Assembly: GCA_048013815.1 (NCBI GenBank)
Contig: CM106586.1
Span: 744,001 to 808,000 of the forward strand
DNA: 64,000 nucleotides
Source of the DNA: Setoptus koraiensis
Lineage: Eukaryota; Arthropoda
Reading direction: 5' to 3'
Part shown: one piece after another, positions 19,882-29,473 of the stretch
Position numbering within the stretch: position 1 is the first letter of the stretch
Layout: every line of letters starts with the position of its first letter
Made by a program: the position numbers and the translations under genes
Notes under the pieces: model-generated
What the model saw: only the letters and a program-made list of their open reading frames with translations
What the model was told of the DNA's origin: nothing
The model's database searches: none

Positions 19882-21387
19882 TTACAAATCTATCAAAGAT
19901 TTGATTTGCTGGCCTATAGCGGTTAGAAATTCCTCTGTCGAACGTTGTGCTCTACTTGACATTATTTCTAATATCTGTTTCTCTTTTGCATTGTATTTTT
20001 TGCTGATTGCGCAATCCTCGCCTCGGTTAACACGGTCCATCAGTCCTTGTTGGTGATGAGCCTCGCTTCTTAAATGTGTGATGAGTTTGAATACGCCCGG
20101 ATGAGCGATACCAATAACCTGTTTTATTCGACGATGCCAGGCCTCGACAGAATTTTGTGTGCGCGGTAGGCCTTCGAATACCAGATCTTTTATGGACCAA
20201 AAATCCGGTAAGAATCGGGTAAGTCCTTGGCTTTGTGAGCTTCGTGAAGGACTTTCAATGTAGTTGTCTCTGAAATAAACCAAGAATTCTGATACTCTGG
20301 CATCATCTGACATGCCACTGGCAATGTTTTCGAAGGCTTCTTCGATTTCAAATGGTTCTAGAAAGGCAAGCGATATTATTTTGCGAACATCACTTACAAA
20401 CTTTTCATCCTCACCATACAGTCTTTTCAATCCTCTCGCTACAATCGCGCGGTATATGATCTGTCCAAAGTGGAACAGACAGCCTCTTTGCTTTGCTACC
20501 GGAAATTCGTCTTTACACGCCCGGATAGCAGCCCTTTCGAAATCCGAAAGTATAAATCTCGGCTCGAAAACTAGCTGCTCTTTTATACAGTAGCTCTTGA
20601 GATCTTGAATTAGTTTTTTGTAGAGTGCGACGGTTTTTGAGCTCATGAGAGCAAAAACTAGTGGGAAGGCTCTTCGTTTCGACCCGGCTCCAACCATCCC
20701 AAATATGCTGTAGAGCTGATAAAACATTTGCGGAACTACATAAAATGTACCATCCATTATAAGCATCTCAGATGAGGCCAGGTACGTGAGTGACTGTTTT
20801 GTACCGAATGAAATAACCCTGTGCGCTCCTACAACTGAATCCGCGATGAGGAATGGTCCTCCGTCGATTGCTGTCGCAATATCTTCTGGTATGACCAATT
20901 CATCTATATTCGATGGCTCCTTTATTGTGTCGGTCTGCTTCCTTACTCTTCTGATGATCTGGGCCTCGGCTGATGTGCTTGGCATTGTTGCCAACACCTC
21001 TCTCGAGGCTTCAGAATGCACTCGCGAAATTATCTGGCACGGTTTTGCGCTTCCTGTAGCCATCTCCTTGATTTTATGAATCAAGTCTCCACGCGCCTTC
21101 TTGCTTACCGATGGCGGATGGTCGTGTTCGCCGGATTCGGAATGGTAGTGGTGCTCTTGATTTACTAGAATTGTCTGCAGACGGCCTGTGCAACGTCTGG
21201 TGAAATACTCGGTGCATTTCCAGTAAAACTTATCCTCTCTGTTGCGGTCTTTGTAATAGGAGAACCCCTCAACAATCAAAAGTAACTTACCTTTTTCGGT
21301 ATATGTTGTTGAAACTGTTTTTGTTTCAGTGTCGGTTGTCTCGGTGTCCATGGTGTCATCTTGGTTCGAATCGAATGTTTTATCCAT
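19882..21387 (-). CDS. FLYWCH zinc-finger MULE transposase
   Basis: An intact 501-aa ORF, the longest unbroken transposase here. Residues about 34-95 form a FLYWCH-type zinc finger (GFSYYKDR, FYWKCTEYFTRRCTGRL, then HHYH...HDH). The MULE DDE domain follows: IMDGTFYVVPQMFYQLYSIF (first Asp), PRFILSDFERAAIRACKDEF (second Asp), then CLFHFGQIIYR with the C-x-x-H motif, and a helical C-terminal region with a likely catalytic Glu. It catalyses cut-and-paste transposition in the nucleus. An AATAAA signal lies about 110 bases past the stop (in reverse near 19770). FLYWCH plus MULE is common in animal Mutator-like (Phantom-type) elements. The ORF is potentially functional. Confidence 0.9.
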   Translation of the reverse strand: MDKTFDSNQDDTMDTETTDTETKTVSTTYTEKGKLLLIVEGFSYYKDRNREDKFYWKCTEYFTRRCTGRLQTILVNQEHHYHSESGEHDHPPSVSKKARGDLIHKIKEMATGSAKPCQIISRVHSEASREVLATMPSTSAEAQIIRRVRKQTDTIKEPSNIDELVIPEDIATAIDGGPFLIADSVVGAHRVISFGTKQSLTYLASSEMLIMDGTFYVVPQMFYQLYSIFGMVGAGSKRRAFPLVFALMSSKTVALYKKLIQDLKSYCIKEQLVFEPRFILSDFERAAIRACKDEFPVAKQRGCLFHFGQIIYRAIVARGLKRLYGEDEKFVSDVRKIISLAFLEPFEIEEAFENIASGMSDDARVSEFLVYFRDNYIESPSRSSQSQGLTRFLPDFWSIKDLVFEGLPRTQNSVEAWHRRIKQVIGIAHPGVFKLITHLRSEAHHQQGLMDRVNRGEDCAISKKYNAKEKQILEIMSSRAQRSTEEFLTAIGQQIKSLIDL

Positions 21388-21411
21388 TGAAGTCTTGATT
21401 ATATTGATCGG

Positions 21412-21725
21412 ATATTGGACACGAAGCTAATTGATGAACAATACTTGATGAAGTGTAACGAGTTGAATAATACTTTTGTTTGTTTGAAGAAGTTGACACG
21501 AAGCGAATTGATGAATGATATTTGATGAAGTGTAACGAGTTGAATAATACTTTTGTTTGTTTGAAGAAGTTGTCACGAAGCGAATTGATGAATAATATTT
21601 GATGGAGTGTAACGAGTTGAATAATACTTTTGTTTGTTTGAAGAAGTTGTCACGAAGCGAATTGATGAATGATATTTGATGAAGTGTAACGAGTTGAATA
21701 ATACTCTTGTTTCTTTGAAGAAGTT
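21412..21725. repeat. 77-bp tandem repeat, about four units
   Basis: GAAGAAGTTG(A/T)CACGAAGCGA recurs at 77-base spacing (about 21487, 21564, 21641), with near-identical intervening sequence TAACGAGTTGAATAATACTT. It lies just upstream of the MULE transposase start and may hold promoter or transposase-binding sites. Confidence 0.9.
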
Positions 21726-21793
21726 GGTCTATTTGAAGAACTTGCAACATATAGCACGAGCGAGTTGCTCGTGCTCTTGCGACATGTCCGCAA

Positions 21794-21932
21794 CCAATGT
21801 CTGTTGCTGGGCCCGGGCAAGATGTTGCAACAATTGTGTAGCGAGCAAACATGTAGAAGATGACCTTTGCTACATGTTTGTTCGCTGCACAATTGTTGCA
21901 ACATCTCGCCCGGGCCCAGCAACAGACATTGG
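21794..21932. repeat. Large palindrome, 63-bp arms
   Basis: Arms 21794-21856 and 21870-21932 pair with about three mismatches around a 13-base centre. Each contains GCTGGGCCCGGGC and GATGTTGCAACAATTGTG. It is followed by a GTCGAGTGGGCAGGGCCCG patch like the TIR-element GC module. Such a structure would extrude a cruciform and is unlikely to survive without recent origin or selection. Confidence 0.9.
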
Positions 21933-22262
21933 GCTGGGGGTCGAGTGGGCAGGGCCCGCAAGTTGCAAACCTTTTCCAAAGAATGAACAAGAATGAAGAG
22001 AAAGGTGCAAGACAACGGAGAGTGAGCGACAGAGAGCTAGCAAGTTAAAAGTGTCGTCGGATTTATTCATTTTATAGTTGGTACAAATTAGAAGTTGAAT
22101 ACAATTAAATCATCATTTGATTCTGTCTTGGTGTTGCCATGTGTTCCTGTTTTAAGGTTTTCCTGTCATCTGGTTTTCCTGTTTTCCTGTCATTTTGTTT
22201 TCCTGTTTTCTTGTCATCTTGTTTTCATGTTTAATCCGTTAATTAGTTGCGTATTGGCTACA

Positions 22263-22742
22263 CTATTCATCAGAATTAGCATCGTCTGCCGCATTTTTCG
22301 AAGCAATTGCCACTACTGAATCGAACAAAAACTTCAGCAGGAAAACCTGGCGTTTCTTTCGCGATCTTCCTCCAAATTCTCTTTCAAATTCAGCCTCTCT
22401 TTCAATTTGTTGCCATTGCTCTTCAAAAGGATTGTCATGAGGATTGTTGACATTAGAGTTCAAGGCAGGATTATTATTGGTTGGCGCAGGATGAGTATGG
22501 ATTGGGACAGGATGAGTATGGATTGGGACAGGATGAGTATGGATTGTGACAGGACGGCTATATGGTACTGTATTGGTTGGACGACGCGCCGTTTCCTTGA
22601 AGTTATACTGCCTGTTATACTTATTAGGTAGCGTCGCTGGCCGGCGTCTTGGTGGTGGATTCAAGCCAACAGCCACAAATGACGAAATAAATATAACAGC
22701 AATCATAATGAGTGCGAACTTCTGCATCTTGCTTGGTGACAT
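22263..22742 (-). CDS. Small secreted protein precursor with a dibasic cleavage site
   Basis: 159 aa. The N-terminus is a signal peptide (MQKFALIMIAVIFISSFVAV, near residues 6-25). A proline-rich region follows with three PVPIHTH-type repeats at about residues 70-90. After an acidic helix (EEQWQQIEREAEFEREF) comes RSRKKR, a furin-type site, then QVFLLKFLFDSVVAIASKNA and an acidic end. The layout is that of a propeptide releasing a short amphipathic C-terminal peptide (about 30 aa), as in antimicrobial, venom or signalling precursors. A TATA box lies about 115 bases upstream and an AATAAA about 200 bases downstream (reverse, near 22058). A fragment of the same coding sequence (NNPHDNPF) recurs inverted at 23293-23318. 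I do not recognise the family. Confidence 0.6.
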   Translation of the reverse strand: MSPSKMQKFALIMIAVIFISSFVAVGLNPPPRRRPATLPNKYNRQYNFKETARRPTNTVPYSRPVTIHTHPVPIHTHPVPIHTHPAPTNNNPALNSNVNNPHDNPFEEQWQQIEREAEFEREFGGRSRKKRQVFLLKFLFDSVVAIASKNAADDANSDE

Positions 22743-22854
22743 TTTGTTGGTTGCAATCTTCTATAGTTATTACTGACAATTTTGTTGGTTGCTATCTATT
22801 GTTATCAATGCTAACTATCTAATGAAATGATGCGATGGAGTGGTGCGCGCACCA

Positions 22855-22864
22855 GTATTTATAC
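22855..22864 (-). promoter_or_regulatory. TATA box of the secreted-peptide gene
   Basis: GTATAAATAC on the minus strand, about 115 bases before the ATG at 22742, in a plausible core-promoter setting. Confidence 0.55.
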
Positions 22865-22976
22865 CCATTGATTTCAACCAACTCGACTCGACTTTACGAC
22901 CTTTCAGGGTGACCTTTCTCGGTGACCTTTCTTGTAGTTGTTGGACCTGCCCGGGCCCACGATAAGTGCGGGCTCA

Positions 22977-23297
22977 AGATAAAGATGGGCCCTTTCGACA
23001 CGCGCCTAAATCGACAGGAATTCCTCGCGGTTCGGCATGAGAATAATAAACGTGTTGTCTCCTTTGGGTCGCGCCAAGAAAATGTCGTTCTACACGTCTG
23101 CAAAGAGACGCTACACGCACGCCGCCAAATTCAATAAAGATGGGCTCTATCGACACGCGCCTAAATCGACAGGAATTCCTAATCGCGGTTCGGCATGAGA
23201 ATAATAAACGTGTTGTCTCTTTTGGGTCGCGCCAGGAAAATGTCGTTCTACATGTCTGCGAAGAGACGCTTCACGCACGCCGCCAAATTCAACAATC
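22977..23297. repeat. Two tandem copies of a 160-bp unit
   Basis: 22977-23134 and 23136-23297 are near-identical (ATCGACAGGAATTCCT, CGGTTCGGCATGAGAATAAT, CACGCACGCCGCCAAATTCA). They lie upstream of the secreted-peptide gene on its strand. The second copy ends in a piece of that gene's coding sequence. Confidence 0.85.
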
Positions 23298-23316
23298 CTC
23301 ATGACAATCCTTTTCC

Positions 23317-23485
23317 GAAATCGATCATTTCATCGACAGAGGGGTTCAATTCATCGAACCATCCATTCGAATTTGATCGATTCAATTTGTCGATGAAACC
23401 TATGTCGGTGAATTGAATGAAACTAATTTGAATCGATGGTTCGATGAATTGAACCCCTCTGTCGATGAAATGATCAATTTCGAGC
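23317..23485. repeat. Palindrome with arms of about 58 bp
   Basis: ATCATTTCATCGACAGAGGG...CATCGAACCAT on the left pairs with ATGGTTCGATGAATTGAACC...ATGAAATGAT on the right. It lies near the right end of the MULE and may be part of complex nested terminal repeats. Confidence 0.85.
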
Positions 23486-23550
23486 AATTCTTATTTCGAT
23501 AAACAAAGTGTCGATGAATGCATCGTGTCGGTGAATCGTAGGGCACCCAA

Positions 23551-26487
23551 GGAAACCTATTCAGCTGATAGACTCAGATTGAGTCCTCGTTAGCCTAGAT
23601 CGACTCAGCTCGAGGAGCTGAGCAAAATGGGTCTATACCTAGCCCCGTTTTATCCCGACTTTTTGCAATTTTCCGATAAAAATTTCAAAGTTCTATACCC
23701 TATTTGATATGACTAGAGATGCTCCAGAGAGCGTCAGAAAGGCAATTTTAGAGGAGTTTTAATTCAAAGTTTTCAAAGTTCAGAGTTTTATTTGTTGCTA
23801 CAATTTGTCACGCGTGACTGATACAAACTTAAGCCTATGCTCGTATCTCTCCATCGCAACGGCTGCTAGAGGCACAACTTGAGTTAACTTGAATGTGAAG
23901 CGGTGTAGGATGTTACACATGCTTAATGAAATCATGCTGTATTTCATGGAAACACACCCTTTCCAAAAACTGTGGGAAAGAACTTTGCCACAGTGAGAGC
24001 ATAAAATGAATCTGTGATTTCCACACCCTGGAACCTCACATGTTGTCGCTTTGTCAGAACCGAATCTGAATTGCACGGCCTCAACTGTGTCGGGTTGTCC
24101 ACCAATAGACATTTCATCGTCACTGTAACCTGGATCTGTGTTATGCCAGGCATGAATCAGAAGATCCTGGTAACCTGGCGCTGACAACTGGTTGAAAACC
24201 AAAGATTGCATGTTTATGATGCCTTCTCTACTTATCACTTTGTCTTTGATTCCAATGATTGCTGCCTCCATGGATATGCGTTTTACAATTTTTTTTGTAT
24301 TGGCGGTTAAAGCCAACATCTAACGGTTGAAGTTCATCGGTAGTTCTTCTCGGAATGTCAAGAATTTCTATGCCTTTGCATTTGAGAGCGGCACGGTTGC
24401 GAGGATTGAGATGTCCCGACCAGTGATCCAGAAGCAGCATAGTATCTGGTTCTGGTATCTCCACGATTTTTGGAGTGCTTCCTCGCGAAGACCCCGCTAC
24501 CAGCCCGTGAGCTGGCATCGAGGGTGTTTTGAACATCAAAGTCGACCAATCTATAGAACGATCATTCCAATTAGGTTCATTTGCCATGTATGGGCGTTCA
24601 CCCAACACTGGAATGAGGACATCAGACATCCACCGATATAATAGCTCGCTTTCCAGTTTACCAGATTTGCTCGCAATAACATGTACATTCTTATACTTTC
24701 TCTCCAGACCAGCAACTGTCTCTGCAACTCTCGGCCCAAACTTTCCACTCGCCTCCTGCATAACTATAAGTAATTTTCCAATGAGATACCCATTTCGAGA
24801 AATCACAGGCTGTGTAGTGTATGAATGGGAGACTTTGTTCTTGGCTTGAACTGCCTCGGCCGTGTCTCGCTCACCGGCGAAAGAAAGTGTTCGTTTACCG
24901 GCAAACTCATAAGGAAATCCCACCTGATCTGTATTCAAGATGGCATATGAAAGGAATCTGTCGGCGTTCGAAGCGTATGTCTCGCGAAAATGGGCAATAT
25001 TTTCTTGATCAAGAGCTTTCATGGCTTGTTCTGATCTACCTTCAACCTTGGTGATAGCACGGGAGACAATTCCATTCCTACGCTTGAAATTGTGTAACCA
25101 AAACGACGTGGCTCGGAAGTAAACATTTAAACCAAGCATGTCAGCCTTGGTCCATGCCCACTCCTTGAGATGAGCCTCATGAATCTGCTGGTGTCGTTCG
25201 CGAGCTGACACGAATTCAGCCAAGACGTAGGCATCAATTTGTAGGTATTTCTCTTTTAAACTTCCCCCGTTCGACACGATTTCTCTAAATCTTTGTGTGT
25301 GATAGTATTGGAACCAACGGTATTTGGCCTTAATTGTTCTGTAAGATTTCCCCTCGTCAACCATCTTTAGAATGTTTTTCATAGTTGCAAAGGATTTCAT
25401 CACAGTGCTACCAATGTCAGCGTTTATATTAAATTCAAAATCATCATCTGTTAGCGAACGAGAGACCCCTTCGGAGGCTTTGCCTTCACTCTCACTCTCT
25501 GAAGAAGAAGAAGGTGCCTTCCCGGACATCCATTCATAGAGTTGCTTCGCTTTCACCATCTCGTCAGATTCCTTCAATCTCTTTGAATGCATCTTGTAGA
25601 CAGAGGGGCTCTTTGTAGCCAACTGGAGGCCGATATCCAGAATTTTGGTCATTTGTTCTTTGGATAATTTTTCTTTGAACAGTAGAAAGCCTTTGGGCTG
25701 TGGATTTTGTTCGGATGTCTGTTGAGAATTCTGTTCGTTGCTTGGTTGAATAAATTCTTCTCCCTCAAAAACCAACTCCTCATCAATGATTGATCCTGTT
25801 TCAGAATCGTCAGGAGCGAGGTCGTCGGAATCGTTTGATGTTTCAATGCCAGATGCAGCCTCTGTATCAGAATCTGTTTGTGATAGAGGCCTGCATAGTA
25901 TTGCACCAGAAAGCAAACAAATCAGTGTAAGGCAAACGAGTATTTTCATCCTTAAAATACGCTAGGTAACAAGAGAAGGATAGTTGAAGTAATATTTGCG
26001 ATGATACCAGAAAGAATGTGATTTTATATCTAACATAAATTATCTGAATGTATGACAGAATAAGACAAGACGATGACTCATAGAAAGTCATTATGTCACA
26101 CCACCGTAGAGCAAGCTCATCTTGACAAGGTCGTCTGCATACTAATTTGTATTGAAAAATACATTATTGATGGTCGCACTGCGTTGTAGCACAGTTGATA
26201 GATAATCTATGTGCAAATGTCCTTGAATCTTTAAACTTATCAGCTCTATACGTTCATACAAATCACTCTAGACTCTCTTAAACAGTTGAGATTGCCTTTC
26301 TGACGCTCTCTGGAGCATCTCTAGTCATATCAAATAGGGTATAGAACTTTGAAATTTTCATCGGAAAATTGCAAAAAGTTGGGATAAAACGGGGCTAGGT
26401 ATAGACCCATTTTGCTCAGCTCCTCGAGCTGAGTCGATCTAGGCTAACGAGGACTCAATCTGAGTCTATCAGCTGGATAGGTTTCCT
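23551..26487 (-). mobile_element. pogo-like DNA transposon with TIRs of about 195 bp
   Basis: 23553-23750 and 26293-26483 are long inverted repeats starting GGAAACCTAT and including CAGCTGATAGACTCAG, CGACTCAGCTCGAGGAGCTG and AAACGGGGCTAGGTATAGAC. They enclose one transposase gene on the minus strand. TIRs of this length are unusual for pogo/Tigger elements, and I see no clear TA duplication. It sits beside the MULE inside the copia insertion; copia coding resumes at 26488. Confidence 0.85.
23798..25949 (-). pseudogene. DDE_1 (pogo/CENP-B type) transposase with a predicted signal peptide, one frameshift
   Basis: Frame one (25949-24228, 573 aa) opens with a signal-peptide-like N-terminus (MKILVCLTLICLLSGAILC, then RPLSQTDSD). 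An acidic Ser-rich region extends to about residue 80. A helical segment and a CENP-B-like HTH follow (NILKMVDEGKSYRTIKAKYR to IVSRAITKVEGR, about residues 190-315). The DDE core comes next: NTDQVGFPYE (first Asp, about 340), LLLDHWSGH (second, about 510) and DELQPLDVGFNRQY (third, about 545). A slip in the A-run near 24290 moves to the frame 24319-23798, which supplies the C-terminus with a zinc-type cluster, CEVPGCGNHRFILCSHCGKV. It is a nuclear cut-and-paste enzyme by family, so a secretory N-terminus is unexpected. Confidence 0.82.
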
Positions 26488-28080
26488 CGTGAGTTATCAC
26501 CCAGAGCCATCAAGACAAGATTCAGGACCACCAACTGTGTCGAAATTCTTTGGGCTCATGGCTTATATAGACCCAACGTCGTTCAAAGAGGCGATGGCAG
26601 GCCCTGACAGTGCAGAATGGCAGACGGCGGTGGACAAAGAAATAATGGCTCACCAAGAGAACAAAACTTGGACGGTAATAAAAACGCCAGTCGGTGCAAA
26701 CCTTATAACCTCTCGCTGGGTGTTCAAAAGAAAAACATTAGCTGATGGGTCATTGGATCGCTATAAAGCGCGCCTGGTGGCCCGCGGTTACGATCAAAAT
26801 TATGGTCAAGAATACAACGAAACCTTTGCGCCGGTCGCGCGACACGAAACCATCAGACTTATGTTTGCACTGGCAACGAATCATTCGTTGAAATATCTAC
26901 AGTTCGATGTGGAAACCGCCTTCCTCCATGGTGAACTGGAGGAGACGGTGTTCATGGCCCCTCCAGCTGGAATGGACTGCCCAGGAGGGCACGCTCTCAA
27001 ACTCAATAAAAGTCTGTATGGGCTAAAACAGGCCCCGAGAGTCTGGAAAGAGAGTCTTGACAGCATCCTCGCCAAAATTGGCTTAAGAGCAACTACGTCC
27101 GATCCTTGCCTCTATCTCGGCAAAATATCGAATGAGGACGTCATGCTCATCATTTATGTCGATGATGGGCTGGCGTTCTCCACCAGTGGGCATGCGCTCG
27201 ATCAGCTACTAGGACAACTGTCACAATCACTCAAAATGAGGAAAGTGTGTGATAATACCTTCGTAGGATATGAATTCAAAGTTGGTGACTCATGCACCGT
27301 CCTCCAGGAGACCTACATCCGTCGAATGTTGAGGGCATACCAGATGGAGGAATGCTTGGAAGCGTCATCACCGATGGTCGACACGGTGGACCTTCAGAGT
27401 AAATCTGATAAGGACGAACCCAGCGAAGCTCCGTATCGCCAACTGATTGGATCTCTCCTATACTGCGCTTGCTGTACACGACCAGACATCTTATATTCGG
27501 TGTGCTTCCTCGCCAAGTATACGAACCCAATGGCAAAACATTGGACCGCCGCAAAGAGGATTCTGAGGTACCTCAAGGGCACAAAAGAACTAGGCCTGAA
27601 GTACAACAAGGTCGGGCCCTTTGAAGTTGAATTTTCATCCGACGCCGATTGGGCGAACAATCCGTGAGAAAATCCGTGAGTGGAATCATGGCCACCGCCA
27701 GTGGTGGACCAGTTATGTTCACCAGCAAACAGCAAAACTTGATTGCCTTGTCTACCACGGAGGCAGAATGTATAGCTGCTTCGTCGGCCGCGAGAGAGAT
27801 TTTATGGGTCAGAAGATTTCTCGAGGAAATAAAGGAAATCGTAAAAACAAGGCAAACAATTAAACTTTTGATTGACAATCAGCCAACAATCAAACTTATT
27901 GCTAACCCAGAGTTTAGAACGAGAACAAAACATCTGGACATCCGACTGGCGCACCTCCAAGACAATGTTAAGAACAAAATGTTCAACATTGAACATGTGG
28001 CCAGTGACAATCAAAAAGCAGACTTACTTACAAAGTCGCTGACGCCAAGAAAGCACGCCTCAAAAGGATCGGCATGAACA
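26488..28080 (+). pseudogene. pol: copia reverse transcriptase and RNase H, frameshifted
   Basis: The 392-aa frame has AEWQTAVDKEIMAHQENKTW, SRWVFKRKTLADGSLDRYKA, QFDVETAFLHGELEE, KLNKSLYGLKQAPR and LIIYVDDGLAFS (catalytic YVDD). RNase H begins at SDADWANN. A slip near 27655 moves to the frame with MATASGGPVMFTSKQQNLIA and STTEAECIAASSAAREILWV, then TKHLDIRLAHLQDN and ADLLTKSLTPRKHA. A second slip near 28060 carries on to the last codons, cut by the gypsy LTR at 28081. It belongs with the integrase at 18266. Whether this copy went on into env, as the copies at 7965 and 39016 do, cannot be seen. Confidence 0.92.
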
Positions 28081-28278
28081 TGTTAGGATACGGCAAGTCT
28101 AGTGGTTACTTTTTCTATCTCTCTTTATTCAACTTCGTTCTCTTACAACTAAAACTACAATGCCTCTTCATGAGGCTGCTACATTTATATATATATGTTC
28201 TTGCGCAACTGAGTCTAGTCTCAGTTGCTGGGTCATTTACTGAGTCGGGTGGCTCAACTATCTGAGCCAACCGTAACA
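28081..28278 (-). repeat. gypsy 3' LTR, 198 bp
   Basis: On the minus strand it begins TGTTACGGTTGGCTCAG and ends TATCCTAACA, so TG...CA ends with short inverted TGTTA/TAACA. It contains ATATATATATAAATG (TATA) and GAATAAAG (poly-A signal). A purine tract directly precedes it. Confidence 0.85.
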
Positions 28279-28306
28279 CCCCCCTGTTTAAGGGCGAAAC
28301 GCGTAC

Positions 28307-28622
28307 TCAACGCGCTGAGGTCTCGAACAGGTCCTGAGGATCTCTTCGGAGACGTTGTAAGCCGATAGTTTCCTCTCTTGATTTCTGGAGTTTACGTAAT
28401 TTTATGCAAACCCAGATGAGGATAACGCCGGTTATTGATAGCAGTAGTGAGGCGGTGATGGTTCCCAGTGTGCTGGATCCGTACCTGGCTAGATACGGCA
28501 TGTTGATTGTTTTCGTCGCTCCTGGATCTGCTTCTTCGGTTAATTTGGACAGTTCGGCGATTCTGTCTAACATGAGCGTCGCCGAATCGTGATTGGGTTC
28601 AGTGGACAGCATAGAGGTCCAA
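28307..28622 (-). pseudogene. env: gypsy env C-terminal part with membrane anchor
   Basis: Continues the env reading after the Helentron-like insertion. It carries a heptad-like helix (MLDRIAELSKLTEEAD), a transmembrane segment (TLGTITASLLLSITGVILIW) and a basic, charged cytoplasmic tail, ending at 28307 just before the polypurine tract. The break against the ectodomain is the insertion of 28623-29473. Confidence 0.85.
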
Positions 28623-29473
28623 TTTTTAGCGCTTAATTTTAATTAAGTAGCTATTGGGATGGTTCTGGGCTCTACGTTTATTCACGTGGGTAGAACAAAT
28701 CAGTGCTTTTTTCAACTAGGAAAAAATAGCACGGTGAAAGCTGTACTGTGAGAAATAAACTAGATAAATTTAGAACACTCAAAGCTTACAATGTTGATTA
28801 GTTAAATTTAGCACATACAATGCTATGCGCGTTCACTTACTAGACGCGATTAGCACGCTCAAAGCTGAGATGCTAACTAGATGAATTTAGCACAGCAGAA
28901 GGCTAGCTGTATACAATTCGGATTTAGTGCACTGGAAGCTAGAGGTGTTGGAACTAGAAGATTGTATAACAGTAGAAACTACTCAGAATGTCTACTGCTT
29001 CTCAGCACTGTTGATTCTAATGTAGATAAAGCTAGACGAGAGTAACACGCTCAATGCTGCGATGCTAACTAGATGAATTCACATAGTGCGCCATCGCGTC
29101 CTGGTGTATGTATTGAAATTATTTATTGTGGCGAAACTAACCGATAAAAGTGCACCAATTTTTGCATGCAGGCAACAGACATGTACATCCAACTATGGTG
29201 AAAATTTGAGAAACCTGGATCTAGTTTGTGATACTCTTTAGATGGTATGAAACGACCAAACTACCAATTTGGATAGCATACTGCACACGAGCATCTCAGC
29301 TATACCACTATGTGGTATAGCTGAGATTTCTTGTACTCTTGGCTACCAAGTATGCATCAATTCATCGATTGCGAGCGCTAATGGGTTGTCATAAACTCCT
29401 CCTAATCTATCAACGATAATCGTCTACATGAAAAATTAAGCGCTCGAAATACTGATTTGATCAGTATTACTTG
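28623..29473 (+). mobile_element. Helentron-like element, complete, 851 bp, inside gypsy env
   Basis: The 5' end TTTTTAGCGCTTAATTTTAA is at 28623. The 3' end is AAAAATTAAGCGCTCGAAAT, hairpin, ACTTGT at 29473. The env frame is continuous on the two sides at a TT dinucleotide with no duplication, which defines the element exactly. It includes the CTCAGCTATACCAC hairpin (about 29296-29327). This is the clearest full copy in the window. Confidence 0.92.

Larger units (their letters stand above)
19330..23550 (-). mobile_element. MULE transposon carrying a second, secreted-peptide gene
   Basis: Between about 19330 and 23550 lie a FLYWCH-MULE transposase and a short secreted-protein gene, both on the minus strand. 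The ends share CTACGATTCACCGACAC in inverted orientation (about 19387-19403 and, reversed, 23522-23538), inside a region of repeated ATCGAC/CACCGAC words on both sides. Long palindromes (21794-21932 and 23317-23485) lie inside. The boundaries are approximate and I could not confirm a 9-bp duplication. Confidence 0.5.
16249..28080 (+). mobile_element. copia LTR retrotransposon, heavily nested
   Basis: Gag (UBN2), GAG-pre-integrase, integrase, reverse transcriptase and RNase H occur in the Ty1/copia order on the plus strand. The copia copy is interrupted by a TIR element (17481-18257) and by a composite insertion of a MULE plus a pogo-like transposon (about 19320-26487), then cut near the C-terminus of pol by a gypsy element whose LTR starts at 28081. 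The 3' end and 3' LTR are not visible. Confidence 0.85.

Noticed and set aside
22263-22742. Interpretation of the secreted precursor as a retroviral env fragment
   Set aside because: It has signal peptide and RKKR but lacks cysteines, glycosylation sites, heptads and an anchor, and has its own TATA box and stop.
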